NCBI RefSeq assembly: GCF_003751605.1
Contig: NZ_RJVJ01000001.1
Location: forward strand, 5,208,001-5,272,000
Reading direction: 5' to 3'
DNA length: 64,000 nt
DNA from: Kitasatospora cineracea
Lineage (GTDB): Bacteria > Actinomycetota > Actinomycetes > Streptomycetales > Streptomycetaceae
A model generated the notes under the pieces. It worked only from the letters and a program-made list of their open reading frames with translations, was not told where the DNA came from and made no database searches. Shown here in pieces: positions 17,474-24,828 of this stretch (within the stretch, counting starts at the first letter, position 1; each line of letters begins with the position of its first letter). The position numbers were made by a program, and so were the translations under genes.

Positions 17474-18948
17474 GTGAAGCCCCACGCCCCCCACGCCCCG
17501 ACCGCCTTCGCCGCGGCGGACCTCGGCGCCACCAGCGGACGGGTCGTCGTCGGCCGCGTCGGCCGCGACAGCCTGGAGCTCACCGAGACCCACCGCTTCG
17601 ACAACACCCCCGCCCAGCTCCCCGACGGCCTGCACTGGAACGCCCTCGGCCTGTACCAGGGCGTCCTCGACGGACTGCGCGAAGCCGCCGCCCGCTGGGA
17701 GATCGCCTCCGTCGGCATCGACAGCTGGGCCGTCGACTACGGACTCCTCGACGCCGACGGCGCCCTCATCAACAACCCCTTCCACTACCGCGACCCGCGC
17801 GGCGCCGCCGCCGTCGAAGACGTCTGGCGCCGCGTCCCCGCCCGCGACCTCTACCGCATCACCGGCCTCCAGCACCTGCCGTTCAACACGCTCTTCCAGC
17901 TCGCCGCCGAGAAGAACCTCGACCGGGCCCGCACCCTGCTGCTGATCCCCGACCTGCTCACCCACTGGCTCACCGGCACCCTCGGGACCGAGGCCACCAA
18001 CGCCTCCACCACCGGCCTGTACGACGCCCGCACCGGCAACTGGTCCACCCCGATCCTCACCGCCCTCGGCCTCGACCCCGCCGTCCTGGCCCCGCTGCGC
18101 CGGCCCGGCGACCACGCCGGCACCGTCCTGCCGCACGTCGCCGCCGCCACCGGACTGCGCCCCGGCACCCCCTGGTCGCCGTCGCCTCCCACGACACCGC
18201 CTCCGCCGTCGCCGCCGTCCCCGCCACCACCGCCGACTTCGCCTACATCTCCTGCGGCACCTGGTCGCTGGTCGGACTGGAACTCGACAAGCCGGTGCTC
18301 ACCGACGCCTCCCGCGCCGCGAACTTCACCAACGAGCTCGGCATCGACAACACCGTCCGCTACCTGCGCAACGTCATGGGCCTGTGGCTGCTCAGCGAGA
18401 GCCAGCGCACCTGGCGCGCCCAAGGCCGCAGCCACCAGCTGCCCGAGCTGCTCGAACGCGCCGCCGCCGCCCGCCCCTTCGCCGCGCTCGTCAACCCCGA
18501 CGCCCCCGAGTTCCTCGCCCCCGGCGACCTGCCCGCCCGCCTCGCCGAGTACTGCGCCCGCACCGGCCAGCACCTGCCGGCCGACGACCCGGGCGCCGTC
18601 GTCCGCTGCATCCTGGAGAGCCTCGCCCTCGCCCACCGCCACACCCTGCGCCGGGCCGCCGAACTGACCGGCAAGCCCATCCGCACCGTCCACCTCGTCG
18701 GCGGCGGCAGCCGCAACGAACTGCTCTGCCAGTTCACCGCCGACGCCACCGGCCTGCCCGTCATCGCCGGCCCCACCGAGGCCACCGCCATCGGCAACAT
18801 CCTCGTTCAGGCCCGCACCCACGGCCTGGTCGCCGACCGCCGCGCCATCCGCCGCCTGGTCGCACGCACCCAGCACCTCAAGCGCTACGAGCCCAGCGGC
18901 GACACCCGCGCCTGGGACTCCGCCGCCGCCCGCGTCGGCCTGAGCTGA
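17474..18948 (+). pseudogene. rhaB: Rhamnulokinase, one-base frameshift in the middle
   Basis: About 491 residues when the frame is restored; FGGY-family kinase that phosphorylates L-rhamnulose. The N-terminal half shows AADLGATSGRVVVG (phosphate loop), SVGIDSWAVDYGLL and NPFHYRDPR. The C-terminal half shows VASHDTASAVAAVP, YISCGTWSLVG and VHLVGGGSRNELLCQFTADATG. The halves lie in different frames joined at the C5 run 18168-18172; one extra C gives GTPLVAVASHDTA. The GTG start has GAGGAC upstream. As written it encodes a truncated protein ending in a Pro/Ser-rich nonsense tail. The 3' end overlaps the convergent MFS gene by 64 bp. Confidence 0.88.
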
Positions 18949-20195
18949 ACCGGCCGGAGAAGCACCGTCGTGAACTCGTCGCGCCGGACCCCGCGGAAGC
19001 CGAACCAGCCGATCGCCAGACCCGCGGCCGACACGGCGGCCAGCCCTCCGTAGAGCAGGGCCGGGTCGAATCGCAGCAGCGCCGGGGTGACCAGGGCGAA
19101 CGCGGCGGCGAGGTAGCGGGCGGTGGCGATGACCGCGCCCTGGGCGGTGGCGCGCAGCAGGGTGGGGAAGGACTCCTGTGCCCAGGTCTTCATGATCCCC
19201 TCGAAGGCGAACGCGCCGCCGATCGCGTTGACCGCCATGGAGAGTGCGAGGGTGGCCAGGGAGAACCCGAACAGCGGCGGGATCAGGTAGCCGCCCGCCA
19301 GGCAGGCGGCACCGAACGCGAAGTACCCCATGCGGCGCGGTGTGCCGGCGATCCGCATGAACCACAGGCCCGCTGCCACGGTGACGGGCAGCACCAGCAG
19401 CGACAGTCGCGCGCTGACGTCGACCGGGAGGTGGGCGACGTTGGCCGCGACGTAGGCGCCGAACTGGCCGCTGGTGTTGGCGGCCAGGTTGGTCAGGGCG
19501 TAGAAGCCGAGCAGTGCGGCGAACGGGCGCAGGTACGGGCCGGTGAACAGGGCGCGGGCCGAGGCCGCAGCCGCCCGGGGCGACGCCCGTTCGCGTCGGG
19601 CGGCCAGCCAGGCCGGGGACTCCGGCAGGCGGAGCCGGGCCAGCAGTAGGACCAGCGCGACCGCGCCGACGTGCCCGTAGAGGATCTGCCCGCCGGTTCG
19701 GCCCCAGCCGCCGACGAGGGCGGCGACCGTACCGGCGGCCGCGGCGCCCACGCCCCACAGGACGTTGGAGAAGCCGATCAGCGCGGCCCGGTTCCGGTCG
19801 GTCGCGGACTCGGAGACCATCGCGAGCGCCACCGGCAGGTCGGCCCCGGAGCCCAGTCCGAGCACCAGGACGCCGAGCAGCAGGGGGGCGAAGCCGGTGG
19901 AGAGGACCGTGAGTGCGCATCCGGCGACGACCATCGCCATGGTGGCGGCGAACACGCGGCGGCGGCCGAAGCGGTCGCCCAGGCGCCCGCCCAGCAGGGC
20001 GCCGGTGGCGATGGCGGCGGTCAGCGCGCCGGAGAGGACGCCGATGTGGCCGCCGGTCAGGTGCAGCGGCTCCTGGTAGAGGACCAGGGCGATGCCGGTG
20101 GAGACGATCGCCGCGGCGTCGACGTACGAGGCCATGCCCGCGACCACGCCCGTGCGCCAGGCGTGCGGGGGCTGTGCGGGAGCGCGGTGGTTCAT
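18885..20195 (-). CDS. MFS transporter, sugar/aromatic-acid type
   Basis: A 436-residue major-facilitator permease with about 12 membrane segments. Diagnostic pieces are GGRLGDRFGRRRV in the loop between helices 2 and 3, an acidic residue in helix 1 (SYVDAAAIVSTG), and LPESPAWLAARR after helix 6, the pattern of the sugar and aromatic acid:H+ symporter families. It is the last gene of the leftward 3-hydroxybenzoate/gentisate set, 163 bp after the MarR gene, so uptake of an aromatic acid is the simplest reading. A sugar substrate is possible because the rhamnose genes converge on it. Confidence 0.8.
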   Translation of the reverse strand: MNHRAPAQPPHAWRTGVVAGMASYVDAAAIVSTGIALVLYQEPLHLTGGHIGVLSGALTAAIATGALLGGRLGDRFGRRRVFAATMAMVVAGCALTVLSTGFAPLLLGVLVLGLGSGADLPVALAMVSESATDRNRAALIGFSNVLWGVGAAAAGTVAALVGGWGRTGGQILYGHVGAVALVLLLARLRLPESPAWLAARRERASPRAAAASARALFTGPYLRPFAALLGFYALTNLAANTSGQFGAYVAANVAHLPVDVSARLSLLVLPVTVAAGLWFMRIAGTPRRMGYFAFGAACLAGGYLIPPLFGFSLATLALSMAVNAIGGAFAFEGIMKTWAQESFPTLLRATAQGAVIATARYLAAAFALVTPALLRFDPALLYGGLAAVSAAGLAIGWFGFRGVRRDEFTTVLLRPVQLRPTRAAAESQARVSPLGS

Positions 20196-20358
20196 GGGGG
20201 CTCCTGGAGGTTCACGCCGGTCGGTCGGGCGCGTGGCGACCTGGGTCGAGCGGCGTCGACGTCACCGAAGCCCGGAGGGGTTCCGCCTCCATGGTGCGGG
20301 AGCGGGCTCCGGTCTCCGGACGCCCGGAGGTGTGAGGTGCGCCGCTCCGCCCGGGAGG

Positions 20359-20793
20359 TCAGCCGGCGTCGTCGACGCAGGCGATCTTCCGCAGCAGGTC
20401 GATCGCGACGGGCCGCTCGCCGTCCTGGAGGGAGGCCAGCAGCAGTTCGTTGACGTGTTCGGCAGGCGGGATGAGCTGCTGCAGCAGCCGCGCACCCTCG
20501 GCGGTGAGCTCCAGCAGGGTGCGGCGGCGGTCGGCGTCGTCGCGGACCTGGCTGACGTAGCCCTGGTCGGTCAGACGCCGGACGATGTTGTTGACGGTGG
20601 AGCGGTCCAGGGAGGTCGCGGACGCCACCGTGCGCTGGTCGTTGCCGGGCATGCGGGCGAGCGCGTTGAGGACGGCGAACTGCTGGGAGGTGACCTCGCG
20701 CGAGACGTGCGCGGCCCAGAGCGAGGTGTGGACCTGCTCCGCCCGGCGGATGAGGTGCCCGACGTAGTGGTCCAGTTCCAGTGAGCGTGTCAA
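20359..20793 (-). CDS. MarR-family regulator of the gentisate-type operon
   Basis: A 144-residue winged-helix MarR protein. The start is the TTG at 20793 (TRSLELDHYVGHLIRRAEQ), chosen because the preceding frame has no ATG or GTG near enough and AAGGAAA lies upstream. The recognition region reads LDRSTVNNIVRRLTDQGYVSQVRDDADRRRTLLELT (residues about 62-98), including the wing DRRR. It probably represses the operon upstream of it through the CATCAA/TTGATG palindrome at 24152-24166 and is released by an aromatic ligand. It is co-oriented with the catabolic genes. Confidence 0.85.
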   Translation of the reverse strand: MTRSLELDHYVGHLIRRAEQVHTSLWAAHVSREVTSQQFAVLNALARMPGNDQRTVASATSLDRSTVNNIVRRLTDQGYVSQVRDDADRRRTLLELTAEGARLLQQLIPPAEHVNELLLASLQDGERPVAIDLLRKIACVDDAG

Positions 20794-20900
20794 GGTGCTG
20801 CCGTTTCCTTCGCCGAGGGGTGCCGCGGGCGCGCGTGGGTGCGACCGGTCGTCGAGTCTACGAGCGCGCGGCACCGCCCCGGCGCGGCGCAGGGCCCGGA

Positions 20901-21767
20901 TCAGTCGGCGGTGCGCACCCGGCGGCCGGGCCGCTCGGCGTACGGGGTGGCGCGGCTGCCGTCGACGCCGACCTCCAGGCGGCCGATCCGCTCGATGTCG
21001 ACGGTGATCCGGTCGCCGTGCCGGATCGGGCCGACGCCGGCCGGGGTGCCGGTGGCGATCACGTCGCCGGGGTGCAGGGTCATCACGGAGCTGGTGTAGG
21101 CGATCAGCTCTGCGACGCCGAAGATCAGGTCCGCGGTGCTGGTGTGCTGCCGTTCCTCGCCCGCCACCGCGCAGCGCAGGTCGAGCGCGTCGGGGTCGGG
21201 GACCTCGTCGGCGGTGGTGACCCACGGGCCGAGGGGGGTGAAGGTGTCGTAGGACTTGCGGGTGGAGCGGTCCTCGGTGGAGCGGACTGTGATGTCCAGC
21301 AGGCAGCTGTAGCCGAAGACGTAGTCGAGGGCCTCGCCCGCAGGCACGTGGCTGGCGGTGCGGCCGATGACGACGGCGAGCTCGCCCTCCTGGTCGGTGC
21401 GCGTGTCGCTGTAGGGCAGCAGGACGTCCCGGCCAGGGCCGATCACGGAGGAGTTGGCCTTGAGGAAGACGCCGAGCTCGGCGATGGAGGTCGGGTACTC
21501 CATCTCGGCCTTGTGGTCGAGGTAGTTGACCGGCGCGCCGACGATCTTCCCGGGACGGGGGAGCGGGGCTTCGAGCTTCGCGTCCGCCAGCGGGACGCGC
21601 GGCAGGCCGGACAGGTCGGCGGGCAGGGTGCCGCCGAGCTCGATGTGACGCTGCAGGGGCCCGGCCGGGCCGTACGGGCCCGGACCGGCGAGGAGTTCGG
21701 TGACGTCGACGAGGTGGTCGCCGTCGACCAGGCCGATCCGGTCCTGGTCGAAGAGTGCGAGACGCAT
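20901..21767 (-). CDS. FAH-family hydrolase, probable fumarylpyruvate/maleylpyruvate hydrolase
   Basis: A 288-residue FAH-superfamily enzyme. Signatures are KIVGAPVNYLDHKAEM (substrate end), FLKANSSVIGPGRDV, the acidic metal-binding segment DQEGELAVVIGR, FGYSCLLDITVRSTEDR and MTLHPGDVIATGTPAGVG near the C-terminus. In gentisate pathways this family cleaves fumarylpyruvate to fumarate and pyruvate, or maleylpyruvate directly. It lies 30 nt after the gentisate dioxygenase gene in the same operon. No maleylpyruvate isomerase gene is visible nearby, which leaves open direct maleylpyruvate hydrolysis. Confidence 0.85.
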   Translation of the reverse strand: MRLALFDQDRIGLVDGDHLVDVTELLAGPGPYGPAGPLQRHIELGGTLPADLSGLPRVPLADAKLEAPLPRPGKIVGAPVNYLDHKAEMEYPTSIAELGVFLKANSSVIGPGRDVLLPYSDTRTDQEGELAVVIGRTASHVPAGEALDYVFGYSCLLDITVRSTEDRSTRKSYDTFTPLGPWVTTADEVPDPDALDLRCAVAGEERQHTSTADLIFGVAELIAYTSSVMTLHPGDVIATGTPAGVGPIRHGDRITVDIERIGRLEVGVDGSRATPYAERPGRRVRTAD

Positions 21768-21797
21768 AGGTGGTCCTTGCTGGGGAGGGGAGGAGGA

Positions 21798-22838
21798 TCA
21801 GGCGCCGGGGTCGCCCGGTTCGGTGCGGTACAGGCCCAGGGCGCGCATCACCGGCTCGTCGCTGTAGGAGAACAGCACCGCGTCCTGGGAGGCGGAGGCG
21901 TTGACGTGCCGGTAGGTGGCCCAGCCGGGGATGGCGATGGTGTCGTGCTCGGACCACTCCAGGCGGACGCCGTCGACGATGGTGGCGCCCTCGCCGCGGA
22001 CGACGTTGACGATGGTGGAGGCGGTGTGGCGGCGGCCGGCGCCGTCGAAGCCGGGGCGCAGGCGGTGGATCCGGCAGCCGATGGTGGACATGACCGGTCC
22101 GCCGGTGAACGGGTCGGTGTACTCCAGCGCGATGCCGTCCACCTCGCTGCCGGTGGCGTCGTCGGCGATGGCGTCGAGCGCGCGGGCCGTCTCCTGCCAG
22201 GGGTAGCGGGTGACGGGGGAGTTGCCGGTGCCGTCCGGGGTGAGCCAGGTGGGGGTGAGGCGGCCGTGCAGGAACTGACGGCTGCCGAGGTCGGCGGTGC
22301 GGGTGAGCGGCTGGAGCCGCTGGTGGTACTGCTCGTAGAAACCGGCTTCGAGGGCGTTGACCAGCGGGTAGTCGAGGGCGTCGAGCCAGATCATCGGCGC
22401 GTCGCCCTGGTGGGTGTGGTCGTGCCAGTGCCAGCCGGGGGTGAGCAGCAGGTCGCCGGGTGCCATCCGCACGGGTTCGCCGTTGACGGTGGTGTAGGCG
22501 CCCTCGCCCTCCAGGACGAAGCGGAAGGCGTTGGAGGTGTGGCGGTGGGCCTGGGCGGTTTCGCCGGGCAGGATGATCTGCAGGCCCGCGTACAGGGTGG
22601 TGACGGTGGCGGGCGGGTCGGTGAGGCCGGGGTTGACCAGCATCAGCACGCGCCGCTCGGCCTCGTGCAGGGAGAGCGTCTTGGAGAAGTGCAGCAGGTG
22701 GGGGCGCAGGTCCTGCCAGCTCCAGCGGAACGGCACGGCCCGGCTGCGGGGCTGGGCGGGGAAGAGGTTGCCGTAGAAGCGCCACAGCGGGGCGGCGCCG
22801 AGTCCTTCCAGGTTCTGGTACGCCTGGTCGTCGGTCAT
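21798..22838 (-). CDS. Gentisate 1,2-dioxygenase
   Basis: A 346-residue bicupin. The N-terminal cupin carries the iron-binding His pattern QAHRHTSNAFRFVLEGEGAYT and PGDLLLTPGWHWHDHTH; the second cupin spans about residues 235-325 (RRHTASTIVNVVRGEG...EHDTIAIPGWATYRHVNAS). It opens gentisate between carbons 1 and 2 to give maleylpyruvate. The ATG at 22838 overlaps the stop of the upstream hydroxylase (ATGA), so it is translationally coupled, and the product of that enzyme is the substrate of this one. Length and motifs fit the family well. 1-Hydroxy-2-naphthoate dioxygenase is the main alternative. Confidence 0.9.
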   Translation of the reverse strand: MTDDQAYQNLEGLGAAPLWRFYGNLFPAQPRSRAVPFRWSWQDLRPHLLHFSKTLSLHEAERRVLMLVNPGLTDPPATVTTLYAGLQIILPGETAQAHRHTSNAFRFVLEGEGAYTTVNGEPVRMAPGDLLLTPGWHWHDHTHQGDAPMIWLDALDYPLVNALEAGFYEQYHQRLQPLTRTADLGSRQFLHGRLTPTWLTPDGTGNSPVTRYPWQETARALDAIADDATGSEVDGIALEYTDPFTGGPVMSTIGCRIHRLRPGFDGAGRRHTASTIVNVVRGEGATIVDGVRLEWSEHDTIAIPGWATYRHVNASASQDAVLFSYSDEPVMRALGLYRTEPGDPGA

Positions 22839-24082
22839 GCCGGGGCTCCGATCGAAGCAGCGGTCGCGGTGGCGGGTGCGGCGACGGTGTCGGGGGCGGG
22901 TATCCACACCCAGGCGATGTCGTCGAAGTCCGCGGGGGAGCGGTGGGCCAGGGCGAGGTTGCGCATCGTGGCGCCCATGCCCTCCAGGTGGCAGAGGTCG
23001 CCGAACAGGTGCGCGCTGGTCTGGATCCGCCCGGCCCGCTCGGTGCGCCGCGCGGCGTAGGCGGTGAACGCGTCCGAGGCGTCGGGCTGTTCGCGCAGTG
23101 CCCGGCCGAGTGCGGTGGCGTCCTCCAGTGCCTGGCAGGCGCCCTGGGCGAGGTACTGCAGCATCGGGTGCGCCGCGTCGCCGAGCAGGGCGATCCGGCC
23201 GTAGGCCCACTGCTTCAGCGGCGGGCGGTCGTACAGCGGCCAGCGGCGGTCGCGGGCGACCAGCGGCAGCGCGTCGCGGACGGCGTCGCAGGCGCCGGCG
23301 AAGCGCTGCTCCAGCTCGGCCTCGGTGCCCCAGTCGTCGGAGTCGAGGGTGTAGCTGTCGCTGCGGAACACGGCGACCTGGTTGTACAGCTCGCCGCGCC
23401 GCACCGGGTACTGGACCAGGTGCATGGCGGGCCCGGCCCAGACCATGACGGCCTCGTCGGCCGCCGCCTGCGACATCCGGCCGGTCATCCGCTCGGTGGG
23501 GATCGCGCCGCGGAAGGCGACGTAGCGCGAGCAGACCGGGTCGCCCTCGCCGGTCAGCGCGCGGCGCAGCCGGGAGTGCAGGCCGTCGGCGGCGATCACC
23601 GCGTCGGCGAGCAGCGCCTCGTCCTGCTCCTCGAAGAACAGCCGTACGTGGTCGTTGTCCTGCTCGGCGTGGATGACGGTGAGGCCGGTGCACAGGGTGA
23701 TCAGCGGCTCGGCTCGGCAAGCGGCGAGCAGGGCCGCGTGCAGGTCGGTGCGGTGGGTGACCATGTAGGGGTGCCGGAACCGCTCGGTGTAGGCGCTGCT
23801 GCGCAGGTCGAGCGAGCTCACCTCGGTGCCGGAGACGGCGTCCATCATGACCAGCCGGGGCGGCATGACGGCGTTGCGCTGCACGTCGGCCAGGACGCCG
23901 AGTTCGTCCAGGGCGAGCGAGGCGTTGGGCGCCAGCTGCAGGCCGGCACCGATCTCGCCGAACTGCGCGGCGCGCTCGACCAGCGTGACGGTGCGGCCCG
24001 CGCGGGCAGCGGCCAGCGCTGCGGCGAGACCGCCGATCCCGCCGCCGACGACGGCGAGCGGACGCGGGGATGACGAGGGCAT
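22835..24082 (-). CDS. FAD-dependent 3-hydroxybenzoate 6-monooxygenase (salicylate-hydroxylase-like)
   Basis: A 415-residue flavoprotein aromatic hydroxylase. Visible are the N-terminal dinucleotide motif VVGGGIGGLAAALAAARAG, the DG motif VIAADGLHSRLRRAL, and the FAD-ribityl GD motif IALLGDAAHPMLQYLAQGA. With a gentisate dioxygenase directly downstream (ATGA overlap), the expected reaction is NADH-dependent para-hydroxylation of 3-hydroxybenzoate to gentisate. Salicylate 5- or 1-hydroxylation is the alternative from sequence alone. First gene of the leftward operon; a MarR-type palindrome lies 70 bp upstream. Confidence 0.87.
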   Translation of the reverse strand: MPSSSPRPLAVVGGGIGGLAAALAAARAGRTVTLVERAAQFGEIGAGLQLAPNASLALDELGVLADVQRNAVMPPRLVMMDAVSGTEVSSLDLRSSAYTERFRHPYMVTHRTDLHAALLAACRAEPLITLCTGLTVIHAEQDNDHVRLFFEEQDEALLADAVIAADGLHSRLRRALTGEGDPVCSRYVAFRGAIPTERMTGRMSQAAADEAVMVWAGPAMHLVQYPVRRGELYNQVAVFRSDSYTLDSDDWGTEAELEQRFAGACDAVRDALPLVARDRRWPLYDRPPLKQWAYGRIALLGDAAHPMLQYLAQGACQALEDATALGRALREQPDASDAFTAYAARRTERAGRIQTSAHLFGDLCHLEGMGATMRNLALAHRSPADFDDIAWVWIPAPDTVAAPATATAASIGAPA

Positions 24083-24151
24083 GCGGCCTCCTCGTTCAGG
24101 AGTGGGAGGGGAGGGCGGCGTCGGGTGGGCGGCCGCCCCATATGATCAGTA

Positions 24152-24166
24152 CATCAATCATTGATG
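24152..24166. promoter_or_regulatory. MarR-type operator of the 3-hydroxybenzoate operon
   Basis: CATCAA TCA TTGATG is a 6-bp perfect inverted repeat with a 3-bp centre, set in a locally AT-rich patch 70 bp before the hydroxylase start. Size and symmetry suit a MarR dimer. The regulator at 20359-20793 is the obvious candidate, by inference. Confidence 0.6.
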
Positions 24167-24399
24167 CATAGACGATATGGGTCGGGCGGCACCTGGTCAA
24201 CGCGCTGCAAGAAGGTTTCTCGCCACTGCCGGGAGCCGGATCGACAGGTAGGTGGACAACGTTTTACGGGTGAAGGCGCCGAAAGGGTTCGCGGCGGCCA
24301 GGTCGGATCGAGTGCCGATGCGGCCGCCATCCTGCGACTTTGCTACGCAAGGTCGATGTTGGGGCAGAGTGCCCGGCGGAAGAGGCGCCGCCGCAAGCC

Positions 24400-24453
24400 T
24401 TGACCGCCCCGTAGGTGACGTCTAGATTTCCGCGACATGTAGAACGTTTTACG
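24400..24453 (+). promoter_or_regulatory. Promoter plus LacI-type operator upstream of the GH3 gene
   Basis: TTGACC (24400-24405), a 17-bp spacer and TAGATT (24423-24428) make a near-ideal promoter. The operator TGTAGAACGTTTTACG (24438-24453) follows at the predicted start site. Its first 11 bases match the operators at 11534 and 11654, so the LacI protein at 11725 may also control the GH3 enzyme. Confidence 0.7.
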
Positions 24454-24828
24454 CGCGGCAGGCGCAGTGTCAGGCCCACCCCCACCCCCGCGGATCTGAC
24501 GGACAGTCTTTGGCTCACCCCCTCTCGATCGCCGATGACCGCCTGCCCACACGCGGCCAAACCCCCGTCCGATCCGCTCCCGCACCGGAAATTCGCTGCG
24601 GACCGAGACGACGCTCCGCCCTCGGCGGTCACGGAACTCCTCGACAAGGCTGGCGGAGCAACTGCCCGGAAGCCTTCATGACCGCTGCCCGGCGAGAAGC
24701 CCCGTCCGGTCCATCCGTCACACCCGCGTGCTGCGGAACTCCCATCCGCGCACCGCCCCGCCCCCCACCACCGGCGCGTGCTCCACCACGCACGCCCGGC
24801 CCGTTGCTAGATTCCCCCGGAGAGCCGC

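Larger units (their letters stand above)
24083..24828. other. 746-bp divergent intergenic region
   Basis: The region lies between the 3-hydroxybenzoate operon (left) and the GH3 gene (right). It holds a MarR-type palindrome at 24152-24166, a strong promoter plus LacI-type operator at 24400-24453, and a weaker AACGTT-centred sequence at 24254-24267. Short open frames exist in it, but none has a ribosome-binding site with recognisable content. The transcript from 24435 would have a leader of about 390 nt; no known riboswitch was recognised. Confidence 0.6.

Noticed and set aside
24415-24681. Short rightward open frame in the GH3 leader
   Set aside because: It has no ribosome-binding site or recognisable content and overlaps the promoter/operator; treated as untranslated.
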